Shown piece after piece: positions 51,853 to 60,832 of a stretch of DNA of 64,000 nucleotides. The stretch is from contig JAFHKN010000002.1 in the NCBI GenBank assembly GCA_016937575.1, positions 1,922,001 to 1,986,000 on the forward strand, written 5' to 3'. A model generated the notes under the pieces. That model was given only the letters and a program-made list of their open reading frames with translations. It was not told the origin of the DNA and made no database searches. The position numbers and the translations under genes are program-made. How positions within the stretch are numbered: position 1 is the first letter of the stretch; the number at the start of each line of letters is the position of its first letter. Source of the stretch: Roseomonas aeriglobus. Lineage in GTDB: Bacteria; Pseudomonadota; Alphaproteobacteria; Sphingomonadales; Sphingomonadaceae.

Positions 51853-53433
51853 ATGAGCAAAATCCTGCCGTTCGCCGGCTGGAAACAGGATGTGCCAGCG
51901 TCGATCGTCGTCGCACTGGTCGCCCTCCCCCTGTGTCTCGGTGTCGCGCTCGCTTCGGGCGCGCCTTTGTTTTCAGGGCTGATCGCGGGCATCGTCGGCG
52001 GCATCGTCGTCGGTTTCCTGTCCAAGTCGCCACTGTCGGTCAGCGGTCCCGCCGCCGGTCTGACGACCATCGTCTTCGCCGCGATCGAACGGCTGCCCAC
52101 CTTCGAGGCGTTCCTCCTCGCAGTCGTCCTCGCGGGCGCACTGCAGATGATCTTTTCCCTGTCGCGCAGCGGCGTGCTTGCCGAATTCGTGCCTTCGTCG
52201 GTCATCACCGGCATGCTGGCGGCGATCGGCCTGATCCTCATCCTCAAGCAGATCCCGCACGCCGTCGGCTATGACGGCGACCCGGAAGGAAGCTTTTCCT
52301 TCTCGCAGGGCGACGGTCTGAACACGATCACCGCAGTCTTCTACAGCTTCGCCAACCAGCTGACGTTGGGGGCCGTCGTCATCTCCGCGGTTTCGATCGC
52401 CTTCCTGTTCTGGTGGGATGCAAACCGGCCAAAGGATGGCCCGTTGAAGCTGTTGCCCGGCCCGTTGGTCGTCGTCGTGGCGGCAGTGGCGTTGAACGCG
52501 CTGTTCGGGATGGTCGCGCCGGGCGTCCAGCTGCAGGAAAAGCATCTGGTGCAGGTGCCGATCGCCAATGGCCTGGGCGGGTTCGTCGACCTGTTCACCT
52601 TCCCGGATTTCACCCAGATCGGCAATTCGACCGTGTGGACGGTCGCGATCACCCTCGCCATCGTCGCCAGCCTGGAATCGCTGCTGAGCGTGAAGGCGGT
52701 CGACGAGCTCGACAGCCAGCGCCGTACGACCGACAAGAACCGCGAGCTGTTCGCGCAGGGCGGCGGCAACATGATCTCCGGGCTGATCGGCGGTCTGCCG
52801 GTGACATCGGTCATCGTGCGGTCGTCGGCGAACGTCGATTCGGGCGCAACCAGCAAGCTGTCGACGATCCTGCACGGCACCTGGCTGTTGTTGTCGGTGC
52901 TGCTGATCCCGTTCCTGCTGAACCTGATCCCTCTCGCCGCACTCGCGGCGGTGTTGATCCAGACCGGTTACAAGCTGACCAAGCCGTCGCTCTATACCAA
53001 GCGCTGGAAGCAGGGTGTGACGCAGTTCGTGCCGTTCGTCGCGACGGTAGCAGCGATCCTGTTCACCGACCTGCTGATCGGCATCGGCATCGGCCTGGCC
53101 ATCGGCTTCATATTCGTCATCGCTCGCAACTTCCGCACCGCGCTGGTGTCGGTCGACGACGGGCATGGCAATGTGATGATCGCTGCCCGCCGCAACCTGT
53201 ATTTCATCCACAAATATGAACTGCAGAAGTGCCTGAACGCGGTGCCCGAGGGGTCGAAGCTGCTGATCGATCTGTCGGCGACGTCCTATGTCGATCTCGA
53301 CAATATCGACGTCATCAACGCCTTCATCCGCGGCGCCGAATTCAAGAATATTCGGGTCATGGTGCGCGGCGACATCGCCGAACGCAGCGCGCCGCTCATC
53401 AATGCGCCGCGCCGGGAGCTGGTACATATATGA
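51853..53433 (+). CDS. SulP family anion transporter (probable bicarbonate transporter)
   Basis: A 526-aa inner-membrane protein with about eleven spans. The N-terminal 'ASIVVALVALPLCLGVALASGAP' and 'SVSGPAAGLT' are SulP landmarks. The C-terminal soluble part (about residues 430-526) resembles a short STAS domain. Sandwiched between two carbonic anhydrases, it most likely moves bicarbonate rather than sulfate, like the BicA-type SulP proteins; that is inference from context. GGGAAG lies 6 nt before the ATG. The stop overlaps the second anhydrase start by 4 nt. Confidence 0.9.
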   Translation: MSKILPFAGWKQDVPASIVVALVALPLCLGVALASGAPLFSGLIAGIVGGIVVGFLSKSPLSVSGPAAGLTTIVFAAIERLPTFEAFLLAVVLAGALQMIFSLSRSGVLAEFVPSSVITGMLAAIGLILILKQIPHAVGYDGDPEGSFSFSQGDGLNTITAVFYSFANQLTLGAVVISAVSIAFLFWWDANRPKDGPLKLLPGPLVVVVAAVALNALFGMVAPGVQLQEKHLVQVPIANGLGGFVDLFTFPDFTQIGNSTVWTVAITLAIVASLESLLSVKAVDELDSQRRTTDKNRELFAQGGGNMISGLIGGLPVTSVIVRSSANVDSGATSKLSTILHGTWLLLSVLLIPFLLNLIPLAALAAVLIQTGYKLTKPSLYTKRWKQGVTQFVPFVATVAAILFTDLLIGIGIGLAIGFIFVIARNFRTALVSVDDGHGNVMIAARRNLYFIHKYELQKCLNAVPEGSKLLIDLSATSYVDLDNIDVINAFIRGAEFKNIRVMVRGDIAERSAPLINAPRRELVHI

Positions 53434-54047
53434 ACGACGAATCCCTGCTGCTGCTCGCCAACAAGGCCTGGGCCGCCCAGCTGAAGGACGAGCGGCCCGA
53501 CTATTTCGAACGGCACGCTGCCGAGCAGAACCCCAATTTTCTGTGGATCGGCTGTTCCGACAGCCGCGTCGCACCGGATCAGATCACCAACTCGCCGCCG
53601 GGCGTGATGTCGATCCACCGGAACGTCGCCAATCTGATCCATGAGGATGACGACAATCTGATGGCGGTGCTCCAGGTCGCGCTGGAAAAGACCAAGGTCA
53701 GCCACATCATCATCTGCGGCCATGACGGCTGTGGTGGCGTCGCGCACGGCATGCATCAGGATGCGACCGGCGCGGTGGCGCACTGGGTCCGCGACGTGGG
53801 CGAGCTGTACGAACGGCATCGCACCGAACTGCGCGGGCTCGATGATCGCGAGCGGATCAACCGCATGGTCGAGCTGAACGTTCGTGAGCAGGTCGACCGC
53901 CTGGCGCGCCTTCCCCTGGTTCGCGCGGCGTTCGAACGCGGCCAGCCCCTGACCATCCACGGCTGGATCTACGGGCTGGCCGATGGCCTGATCCGCCCGA
54001 TCCTGAGCGTGACCGAAGCGGACGTGCGGCAGATGCAGGCGGCCTGA
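53430..54047 (+). CDS. Beta-carbonic anhydrase, second copy
   Basis: A 205-aa beta-carbonic anhydrase of the enterobacterial Can-like subgroup. Ligands are Cys42, His98 and Cys101 (C-S-D-S-R, G-H-D-G-C-G), with Asp44-Arg46. It differs from the copy at 51057 in length and in the surface loops, so this is not a recent duplication. The start overlaps the SulP stop by 4 nt (ATGA), showing translational coupling to the transporter. Confidence 0.94.
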   Translation: MNDESLLLLANKAWAAQLKDERPDYFERHAAEQNPNFLWIGCSDSRVAPDQITNSPPGVMSIHRNVANLIHEDDDNLMAVLQVALEKTKVSHIIICGHDGCGGVAHGMHQDATGAVAHWVRDVGELYERHRTELRGLDDRERINRMVELNVREQVDRLARLPLVRAAFERGQPLTIHGWIYGLADGLIRPILSVTEADVRQMQAA

Positions 54048-54056
54048 CCGCGCCGT

Positions 54057-54084
54057 GCCCGGGCGCGTTTCGGCACGCCCGGGC
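54057..54084. terminator. Hairpin between convergent genes
   Basis: GCCCGGGCG (54057-54065) and CGCCCGGGC (54076-54084) form a stable stem 10 nt after the anhydrase stop and before the end of the minus-strand membrane-protein gene. No T-run follows, so it is a factor-dependent or shared terminator at best. Confidence 0.5.
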
Positions 54085-54093
54085 CGCGCGGTG

Positions 54094-54798
54094 TCAGCCG
54101 ACCGCGCGGTCGTGCAGCCACAGGATCGACGGATAGGCGCACAGCCAGATCCAGAAGAAGCGATTGAGCCCGAAGAGGCAGGCGTTCGCCAGGTGGAACG
54201 TCGCCGAGATGACCAGCGCCGCGATCAGCGCCGGGCGCGAGAGTAGGGCGATCGGAAAGGCCAATTCGAACAACATCACCGCCCAGCCGGCTACCAGAAG
54301 CGTGCGCGGACGGTTCGCCCACCGGCGCAAATTCTCGCCTGCGGGATAGGTGGAGAACAGGAACACGTCACGGAGCGCCCGGCCGCTCCGCCAGTCCGGA
54401 TTCACGATCTTCACCCAGCCGGCCATAAAATAGCTGAGCAGCAGCTGCATCGCGAGATAGCCGAATGCGAGCATGCGCCACTGCGGGTCGGGCAGTGTCG
54501 CGGCGCCCGCCAGACATAGCAGGACGAGCAGGCTCATCCGGTCCGCGCCGCCATTATACGGCCCATTGAAGAACGGCAGGATGAGCAGGTGATTCGCAAT
54601 CAGCGCGAGCGTCACGCCCGGCAGCCACGCGGGCGCAACGATGCCTGCCGCGACCATCGCCAGCGACAGGATCAGACGCGCCGCGAACAAGCGCCGCTCT
54701 GCCGGGCGCGCGGCAGGGCGCAGATGCTCGAGACTCTGCTGAAGGAAAACGAGCCCCGTCGCCACCGCCGTCAGCTGGACTGCGAACGCGAACGTCAT
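54094..54798 (-). CDS. HTTM-like integral membrane protein
   Basis: A 234-aa protein with about six spans. 'GPYNGGADRMSLLVLLCL' and 'YFMAGWVKIVNPDWRSGRAL' match the central part of HTTM proteins, the membrane part of vitamin K-dependent gamma-carboxylases, without the soluble domain. The start overlaps the upstream 160-aa gene's stop by 4 nt. The pair probably works together in the inner membrane; no reaction can be named. Confidence 0.75.
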   Translation of the reverse strand: MTFAFAVQLTAVATGLVFLQQSLEHLRPAARPAERRLFAARLILSLAMVAAGIVAPAWLPGVTLALIANHLLILPFFNGPYNGGADRMSLLVLLCLAGAATLPDPQWRMLAFGYLAMQLLLSYFMAGWVKIVNPDWRSGRALRDVFLFSTYPAGENLRRWANRPRTLLVAGWAVMLFELAFPIALLSRPALIAALVISATFHLANACLFGLNRFFWIWLCAYPSILWLHDRAVG

Positions 54799-55277
54799 CG
54801 CCCCACCAACTCCGCGATCGGGCATGGGGCGGACAGATAGCCGATATCGTCGACGACCCCGTCGCCGACGCGCCGTACGAAGCGCAGCCGGATCTGAAGC
54901 CAGGCTCCCCGGTCGCAGAGCCCATGGCGGTCGAGGTGCCGCGCGACCCGCAGCATCAATTCGCGCGCGCTATGCGCCTCGGTCGCCGGCACATCGGTCG
55001 TCACCAGCCGTTCGGCGAGGCTGACGAGATACAGGTCCTCGTTCCACTCCGGATTCCAGAGCAATCGCCGCGCCATGCCGGCCGGGGTCAGCACCGCCGG
55101 GCGGGGACGGAAGCCGCGCCAGGCCGTCGCCCGATCCTCCGGCCCGTCGACCAGGGCATAATCGAGCCGCGGACTGGCGCGCACGGCGTCGAAGAACCGC
55201 CACGACGGGACGATCGCGGGCACCAGCAGGCGCAACCCATCGAACGGGACGCGGCACAGGGTCAGCAGCGACGTCAT
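54795..55277 (-). CDS. Hypothetical partner of the HTTM-like protein
   Basis: A 160-aa soluble protein rich in Arg, with 'LLWNPEWNEDLYLVSLAERL' in the middle and a basic second half. I do not recognise the family; it looks like a cytoplasmic partner rather than an enzyme. Its coupling by ATGA overlap to the HTTM gene suggests a two-part system. It is preceded by 90 bp with no other gene. Confidence 0.65.
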   Translation of the reverse strand: MTSLLTLCRVPFDGLRLLVPAIVPSWRFFDAVRASPRLDYALVDGPEDRATAWRGFRPRPAVLTPAGMARRLLWNPEWNEDLYLVSLAERLVTTDVPATEAHSARELMLRVARHLDRHGLCDRGAWLQIRLRFVRRVGDGVVDDIGYLSAPCPIAELVGR

Positions 55278-55367
55278 GTTCGGCTCGGTCCGGTCCGCGT
55301 GGCAGGGCGGCGCGACCGTACACGCTATCGCCGCCGCGTACAGTGCGCCCCGCCACTTCCCGCGCCA

Positions 55368-57539
55368 TCAGCCGATCGGCGCGCCCGCCCCCTGGTCGAA
55401 GTCGAACGCCGGCTCCGGCCGCTTGCGCGCGTTCGGTCCGCCCAACGTCCAGCTGATCCCGGCCAGCACGATCGCGCCGGGCCCCTTCTGGCGAATGCGG
55501 TCGCGGATGAGCGGCGTGTCGATGACAGTGATCGTTCGCTGGGTGTCGAGGATGTTCTGACCGGTCAGCGTCAGGCTGATCTTTTCGTTGAGCTTGCGGC
55601 GATAGCCCGCATTCAGCAGCCCGCCCGGGGCACGATAGCCCTGCGGGATCAGCTGCTCGCCGGTGAAATTGCCGCTGAGCTGGAAGAAGTCCTTCGGTGT
55701 GGGTTGCCAGCTCAGGCTGCCACGCACCGATCCGGTCGTGCCCGACCGCGGCGCGGATACCCCGGCCTGGCGCGGATCGATACGGTTCCAGAGGTAGGAT
55801 CCGGACGCGTTGTACGTCAGCGTCTTCGTCACCCGCCCGCTGGCGACCAGCTCGACGCCGACCCGTTCCGCCGTCGCCAGATTGGCGCGCGTATTAAGGA
55901 ATACGCCGTTGCCCAGGTCCTGAACGACATCGGTCACGCCTCCACGCGACGTACGGTAGAATCCGGTGACCGAATAAAAGGTCCCGCCCTTGCGCTTCTG
56001 CCACCCCGCCTCGAACGAATCGGTGACTTCGGGCATCAGATACGGGTTGCCGCGACGCAGGTTCAGCGGGTCGATATAGATGGTGTAGGGGTTCAGGTCC
56101 TGCCCGTTGGGCCGCTGGATGCGGCGGCTGTAGCTGGCACGCAGCTGTTGGGTCGCGCTGAGTTCATAGCCGAGATGCGCGGTGGGATAGAGCCGGAAAT
56201 AGTCCCGCTCGATCTGGATGCGATCGGTACGCTGATCGAGGTCGATCTCCGCCTGCTCCCCGCGCAGGCCCAGCTGCGCCTCGAACTTGCCGGTATCGAC
56301 GCGATACGTCGCGTAAAGGGCGTGGACCGCCTGGTCCCAATCGAACTGGTTCGTCAGCGACGGCACCGGCGCCAGGGCGTCGAGGCTCGCGCCGCGTACG
56401 CCGCGGAAGTCGAACTGGGCGGCGTTGAATTCGCCATGGTAGCCGAGGTTGAGCGACCCGTCCTTGCCGAGCGGGCGCTTGTAATCGACCTGTGTTTCGA
56501 TGGCACTGCGGTCGAGATCGGTCGAGATCTGTTCCCGACTGGGGGCCGCCGTCGCGAACACCGTCTGCGCATCGATGCGACGGCGCTGCCGGATCGCCTC
56601 GACATTGACGTCGGCGGTCAACTCGTGCCCGCGGCCCGGCAGGGTGCGGCGCCACGACGTGCGACCACCCAAGCTGCGCATCCGCATCGCCTGAAAGGCG
56701 TCGCGATCGAAGCTGTTCGATGCCAATGCGCTGTTCGAGTCGGTGAAGGACGAAATGTCCTGCCGTCCCTCGCGATACGACACCTCACCCGACAGCTTGC
56801 TCTTCGGGCTGATGCTGTAATCCGCGCCGATCCGGGCCGACTGCATCTGCGCGCGCGCCTCCGTATCCGAAACCTGGGTCGTGGTCGTCGTGCCACCGGC
56901 AGCGTTTGCCCGAACACGATCGAGCGTGCTGTCGGCCGACCCGCGGAATCGACGATAGGCAGCGTCGCCGGTCAGGGTCAGCTTCTTGCCCGACAGCGCG
57001 CCGCTGGCGGTCAGCTGGGCGCGACCGAGCGGACCGGCGGCGGCCTTGATGGTCGCGGTGCGCGTGTTGGGCCGGACGCGCTTGGTCACCAGATTGATGA
57101 CGCCGCCCGACCCTTCGGGGCTCATCGCTGCGGAAGGGTTGGTGATGATCTCGACGCGGTCGATCTGGCCCGCCGGCATCGACTGAAGCGCATCGCCACG
57201 CGACTCGCCGCGCAGCATCGCGGACGGACGGCCATCGATCAGGATCGTGACGCCCGGATCGCCGCGCAGGCTGACGTTGCCCTGCAGATCGACGTCCACG
57301 CCCGGCACCGCGCGCAGTGCATCGGCCAGCGTGCCGTTCTGGACCGCAAGATCGTTGGCGACGCTGAAGCTGGTGCGGTCGGTCGATCCGATCACCTCCG
57401 ACCGCGCGCCCGTGACGACGACGTCGCCCGGCCGCTGCGGCGCGGGCTTGGCCTGCGGCGGGGCCTGGGTGGTAGCGGGCGCAGCCTGGGCGGCGAGAGC
57501 CATGCCGGAGACGCAGGTGAGCAGATGTGCGGCAATCAT
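55368..57539 (-). CDS. TonB-dependent receptor
   Basis: A 723-aa outer-membrane receptor. A Sec signal (about residues 1-20) is followed by a plug domain: 'PGVDVDLQGNVSLRGDPGVT', 'ILIDGRPSAML' and 'DRVEIITNPSA'. The rest is a 22-strand-type barrel. It lacks the usual long carboxypeptidase-like N-terminal domain. The ligand is unknown. GGGGA lies 8 nt before the ATG at 57539; a longer frame exists but would add ~19 residues before the signal. A near-consensus promoter lies 150 bp upstream at 57691-57719. Confidence 0.9.
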   Translation of the reverse strand: MIAAHLLTCVSGMALAAQAAPATTQAPPQAKPAPQRPGDVVVTGARSEVIGSTDRTSFSVANDLAVQNGTLADALRAVPGVDVDLQGNVSLRGDPGVTILIDGRPSAMLRGESRGDALQSMPAGQIDRVEIITNPSAAMSPEGSGGVINLVTKRVRPNTRTATIKAAAGPLGRAQLTASGALSGKKLTLTGDAAYRRFRGSADSTLDRVRANAAGGTTTTTQVSDTEARAQMQSARIGADYSISPKSKLSGEVSYREGRQDISSFTDSNSALASNSFDRDAFQAMRMRSLGGRTSWRRTLPGRGHELTADVNVEAIRQRRRIDAQTVFATAAPSREQISTDLDRSAIETQVDYKRPLGKDGSLNLGYHGEFNAAQFDFRGVRGASLDALAPVPSLTNQFDWDQAVHALYATYRVDTGKFEAQLGLRGEQAEIDLDQRTDRIQIERDYFRLYPTAHLGYELSATQQLRASYSRRIQRPNGQDLNPYTIYIDPLNLRRGNPYLMPEVTDSFEAGWQKRKGGTFYSVTGFYRTSRGGVTDVVQDLGNGVFLNTRANLATAERVGVELVASGRVTKTLTYNASGSYLWNRIDPRQAGVSAPRSGTTGSVRGSLSWQPTPKDFFQLSGNFTGEQLIPQGYRAPGGLLNAGYRRKLNEKISLTLTGQNILDTQRTITVIDTPLIRDRIRQKGPGAIVLAGISWTLGGPNARKRPEPAFDFDQGAGAPIG

Positions 57540-57690
57540 GTTGAAATCCCCTTTATCGGTCGATGTCGGAATGGCGCGCATCGGGGTGAGCGGCATGAGT
57601 ATCCGCTGAGCAATCGCTGAATTCGCGGCTCATATCAGGCGCTTGCCTGCCCCGGCGCGACGCTGCCCCGCGTCGACCTACGTCGTTAGT

Positions 57691-57719
57691 GTATTAGTAC
57701 AGCAATACTCAATAGTCAA
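57691..57719 (-). promoter_or_regulatory. Near-consensus sigma-70 promoter of the TonB receptor gene
   Basis: On the minus strand TTGACT (57719-57714) and TAATAC (57696-57691) are separated by exactly 17 nt. Only one base differs in the -35 hexamer and two in the -10 hexamer from the E. coli consensus. It overlaps the last codons of the upstream permease gene, so the receptor is transcribed separately. Confidence 0.75.
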
Positions 57720-59469
57720 TCGGGCGGCGACGCTCGATCAGCGCGAAGGCGATGACCATCGGCAGGCTGAAGATCAGGCTGGCGAGCGACCACAGCGTTG
57801 CCGCCGTCGTGCCCAGCCGGCGCCGCGTCGCCAGGACGAAGGTCCCGATGGCGGAGAGGACGGCAAGCGTGATGGCGATCGCCCAGACAATGTGCGGAAT
57901 AACCGGCTCGGCCTGTCGCTCGTACGACGCCTCGACCGCACCGATCCGCTCGGCTCCTTCGGCCAGCATGTAAAGGACTGGCGAGATCCAGGTGGCGCGG
58001 AACCGCATGACGTCGCTGAATTCGGGCGCGAAGTGTCGCCGCGTCAGTTCGGCCACGGCGCCATCGGGCGCGACGGACACGACGCGCTGCCATGCCGACG
58101 ACGGCCCCTCGATGCTGTTCTGGCCAAAGAAGATCGACACGATCGTTCGATCGGCCAGCGGTGCGGCGTCGATGCGGCGGACGTCGGCGACTGCGCCGCC
58201 GAGCGGGATGGTGACGGCACGACCGGCTTCCCCGCCGCGCATGACTGCAGCGTCGAACAGGTGCAGCGCGCGATCGCCCAGGATCGCCACGTGTTGCCCG
58301 ATCGGCTTCGGCTTGGCGACGATGACCTCGCCCGCGGGCAGCTGAAGCAATCGGATCAGCGTTCCGGTCGCCGGATCGAACCGAAACAGTGTCCCGCCCG
58401 ATGCGAGGATCCCGTCACCGACGCTGACCGGCGGCGCCACGAAACCACCGGCGGGACGCAATCGACCGACCGGGCGGCGATCCTTCATCCGAAATCCGAC
58501 ATAGGCATCCGCGTCATGGCTGAACCGCCAGGAGGTCCCCCGCCGGTTGTCGGTCAGGTCCGATGCGACCGTGCGTGTCATTTCGCCCCGGCGCGGCAGC
58601 CATTCCATCGGCAGCGGCAGACGGACGACCTCGACACCGCGCAAATTCGGCGATTTCGGCCCCAGCGCCGCCGCGATCAGCTCGTCGCCGTTCGATCGCG
58701 ACGACTGAACCAGCCCGCCGGGCGCCGACGCACCGGTGCTGACCAACGGGTTCCGCCCCAGAACGACCAGGCTCATGTGATAGGCGATCCCGCCCAGCAT
58801 CAGCACCACGAAGAAGAAGGTAAAGGCCGCGGTCAGCGTGCTGAGACCAAGCAGGACGGGCTGCGTCGTCGCACGTGTACGGTCGGGGCGGTACGCGCCT
58901 GCCACCAGCACCGCCAGCAGCGCCACGATCAGCGCCGGCAACAGCAGCGCGCCAGCGCCGAAGGCCAGCGTGCCGATCATCAGCACAGCCGCCGTCGCCA
59001 GGCCGGTCCAGCCATAGCGGCGCGGCGCCACCGCGGCATAGCTGCCGCCCAGATACCCGATGAGCGCGAAGAGCGTCGCGGCAAAGGGCGCGAGCCAGTG
59101 GCGCGCATCGATCACCCGTTCCGGGTTCATCGCCTGCGTGCCGAGCAGAACCAGCAGCGGCGGCAGCATGACCGCCACGACGACGGTCGCCCCCGCCCCG
59201 GTGACGCCGGCCATGATCCGCCACGGCGCGACCGGGCGGTGAAGCAGCGCGACCCAGTGATTGAGCCGTGCGTAGCTTGCGGCCTGATAAACGCCGAAGA
59301 TGGTGCCGCCCGCGGCGTAGACGACGGCCACCATCCGACAGATCTCGTCATCGTCGCTGATGCCGGGAAACAGATAGTCGAGCATCAGCAGCCCGAGCAG
59401 ATGGAGCACAGCCAGCCCCGCGGCCCAGCGCGCGAAGCGGCGCAGCTCGGCGACATATAATTCGCTCAT
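57709..59469 (-). CDS. ABC transporter permease with a large soluble domain
   Basis: A 586-aa membrane protein. About seven spans fall in residues 15-260, a soluble beta-rich domain (about 275-505) with repeated 'GLRP-AGG', 'FDPATGTLIRL' and 'LAILGDRALHLFDA'-like strands may fold as a propeller, and two spans close it (about 510-575). It starts 11 nt after the ATPase gene, with which it forms an exporter or lipid-associated ABC system. The substrate is unknown. Confidence 0.75.
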   Translation of the reverse strand: MSELYVAELRRFARWAAGLAVLHLLGLLMLDYLFPGISDDDEICRMVAVVYAAGGTIFGVYQAASYARLNHWVALLHRPVAPWRIMAGVTGAGATVVVAVMLPPLLVLLGTQAMNPERVIDARHWLAPFAATLFALIGYLGGSYAAVAPRRYGWTGLATAAVLMIGTLAFGAGALLLPALIVALLAVLVAGAYRPDRTRATTQPVLLGLSTLTAAFTFFFVVLMLGGIAYHMSLVVLGRNPLVSTGASAPGGLVQSSRSNGDELIAAALGPKSPNLRGVEVVRLPLPMEWLPRRGEMTRTVASDLTDNRRGTSWRFSHDADAYVGFRMKDRRPVGRLRPAGGFVAPPVSVGDGILASGGTLFRFDPATGTLIRLLQLPAGEVIVAKPKPIGQHVAILGDRALHLFDAAVMRGGEAGRAVTIPLGGAVADVRRIDAAPLADRTIVSIFFGQNSIEGPSSAWQRVVSVAPDGAVAELTRRHFAPEFSDVMRFRATWISPVLYMLAEGAERIGAVEASYERQAEPVIPHIVWAIAITLAVLSAIGTFVLATRRRLGTTAATLWSLASLIFSLPMVIAFALIERRRPIDY

Positions 59470-59480
59470 GATCGGTGCTT

Positions 59481-60386
59481 TCAGTGGGCCGGGCCGGCGT
59501 GGTTTCGCGTGAGAAAGGCATCGACCGCGCGGTCGAGGGACACCGGCATCGCCTGGATGCTTTTGGCGCCGAAGCCTCGCAGGTCCGTGCCGAAATCGTC
59601 GTCACGGTCGATGACGGTGAAGTGATGGACGCCGTCGATCCGGCTGTGACGCAGCAGCCCCGGGATGCCGTCCGCCGGCGGCGCGGCAAAGGGCACGTCG
59701 GCGACCCAGTGGCGGATCCGCTCGCAGAAATCGTCGGGCGTCGAGAAACTGGCGACCCGTCCGCGCTCCAGGATCAGCAGCGTATCGGCCAGCCGCTCGA
59801 CCTCGTCGATCTGGTGCGAGCAGTAGAGGATCGTGCGCGCGTCGTCGTTGGTCGCGGCGATCAGCGCGTCGAGCAGTCGCCGGCGCGCGACGACGTCGAG
59901 CCCCAGCGTCGGCTCGTCGAGGATCAGCAGCTCCGGCGACTGTCCCAGCGCCAGCGCGAGGTTCAGCCCGGCGCGTTCGCCGCGCGACAATTGGCCGACC
60001 CGTTGGCGTCCCGACAGGTCGAAGCTGGCGATGACCGCATCGAACGCCGCGGCGTCCCAACGATCGGCATAATGGCTGCGCTGGACCTTCAACACGGTCT
60101 CGACCCGCGCCCAGCCGGGCAACGTATGTTCCTCGTTCACGAAGCCGATCCGTCCGCGGTCCGCCGGGGTCAGGGCGTCGGTGCGGCGCCCCAGGACGTA
60201 GCATTCCCCCGACGTCGGCAACTGAAAACCGAGCAGCTGACGAAACAGCGTCGATTTACCCGCACCATTCGCGCCGACGATCGCATGGATGCCGCCGCGC
60301 GGCAGCGCCAGATCGAGTGCGTCGAGGGCCCGCTTGCGGCCGTGGTAGCGCGTCAGCCGGCGCGTTTCGATGGCATAGTCGCTCAT
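59481..60386 (-). CDS. ABC transporter ATP-binding protein
   Basis: A 301-aa ATPase. Walker A is 'GANGAGKST' (about residue 38), the signature is 'LSRGERAGLNLAL', and Walker B is 'LLILDEPTLGLD'. The group is the one that pairs with YtrA-type regulators and drug, lipid or lantibiotic export. The ATG overlaps the GntR stop by 1 nt (TGATG); the neighbouring permease gene is 11 nt downstream. Confidence 0.92.
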   Translation of the reverse strand: MSDYAIETRRLTRYHGRKRALDALDLALPRGGIHAIVGANGAGKSTLFRQLLGFQLPTSGECYVLGRRTDALTPADRGRIGFVNEEHTLPGWARVETVLKVQRSHYADRWDAAAFDAVIASFDLSGRQRVGQLSRGERAGLNLALALGQSPELLILDEPTLGLDVVARRRLLDALIAATNDDARTILYCSHQIDEVERLADTLLILERGRVASFSTPDDFCERIRHWVADVPFAAPPADGIPGLLRHSRIDGVHHFTVIDRDDDFGTDLRGFGAKSIQAMPVSLDRAVDAFLTRNHAGPAH

Positions 60387-60796
60387 CACGCCGACTGCCG
60401 CACGCCGATCGCGCCCAGCGCCTCGCCGACCCGCTCGACCGCCTCGTCCGGGTTCGCGCGGATCGCGACGACCTCGTTGACGAAGCGATCGACCGCCGCG
60501 TCAAGGCGACGGTCGCGCTCCTCCGGGCTCAGCTGATCGCGCTGCGCGGCGACGTAGAGGCCAAGGCCCGCGCGGGACACCAGCCAGCCGCCCGATGTCA
60601 GTTCGGCATAGGCCTTCGCCACCGTGTTCGGATTGACCGCGAGCTGTTGGGCGAGCCCCCGCACGCTTGGCAACTGGTCACCGACCGCGAGGTCGGACGC
60701 GGTGATCTTACGCCGGATCGCGTCGACGATCTGCCCGGCGATAGACCGGCTGTCACCGGGGGCGACGGCGATGGCTAAGGGGACGGTGCGGCTCAT
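60386..60796 (-). CDS. GntR family regulator, YtrA subfamily
   Basis: A 136-aa repressor with only the winged helix and a short helical dimerisation tail, as in YtrA. 'QIVDAIRRKITASDLAVGDQLPSVRGLAQQL' (in pieces) is the GntR signature and 'NPNTVAKAYAELTSGG' the recognition helix region. AAGGA lies 8 nt before the ATG at 60796, against 2 nt for the ATG at 60802, so I choose the former. A perfect palindrome upstream (60812-60832) is almost surely its own operator. Confidence 0.93.
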   Translation of the reverse strand: MSRTVPLAIAVAPGDSRSIAGQIVDAIRRKITASDLAVGDQLPSVRGLAQQLAVNPNTVAKAYAELTSGGWLVSRAGLGLYVAAQRDQLSPEERDRRLDAAVDRFVNEVVAIRANPDEAVERVGEALGAIGVRQSA

Positions 60797-60811
60797 GGCC
60801 ATGATCCTTAC

Positions 60812-60832
60812 TGTTCTATGTCACATAGAACA
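60812..60832. promoter_or_regulatory. Operator palindrome of the GntR regulator
   Basis: TGTTCTATGT-C-ACATAGAACA is a perfect palindrome with 10-bp arms. It lies 16 bp upstream of the GntR start codon and covers the -10 region of a candidate promoter. Its size and symmetry fit the operators of YtrA-type GntR proteins. Confidence 0.8.

Noticed and set aside
54924..57620. 898-residue plus-strand open frame opposite the TonB receptor
   Set aside because: Shadow frame of biased composition; the minus strand has a clear signal peptide, plug and barrel.
57643..59460. 605-residue plus-strand frame opposite the ABC permease
   Set aside because: It has the Gln/Arg/Asp-rich composition of a shadow, while the minus strand encodes membrane spans.
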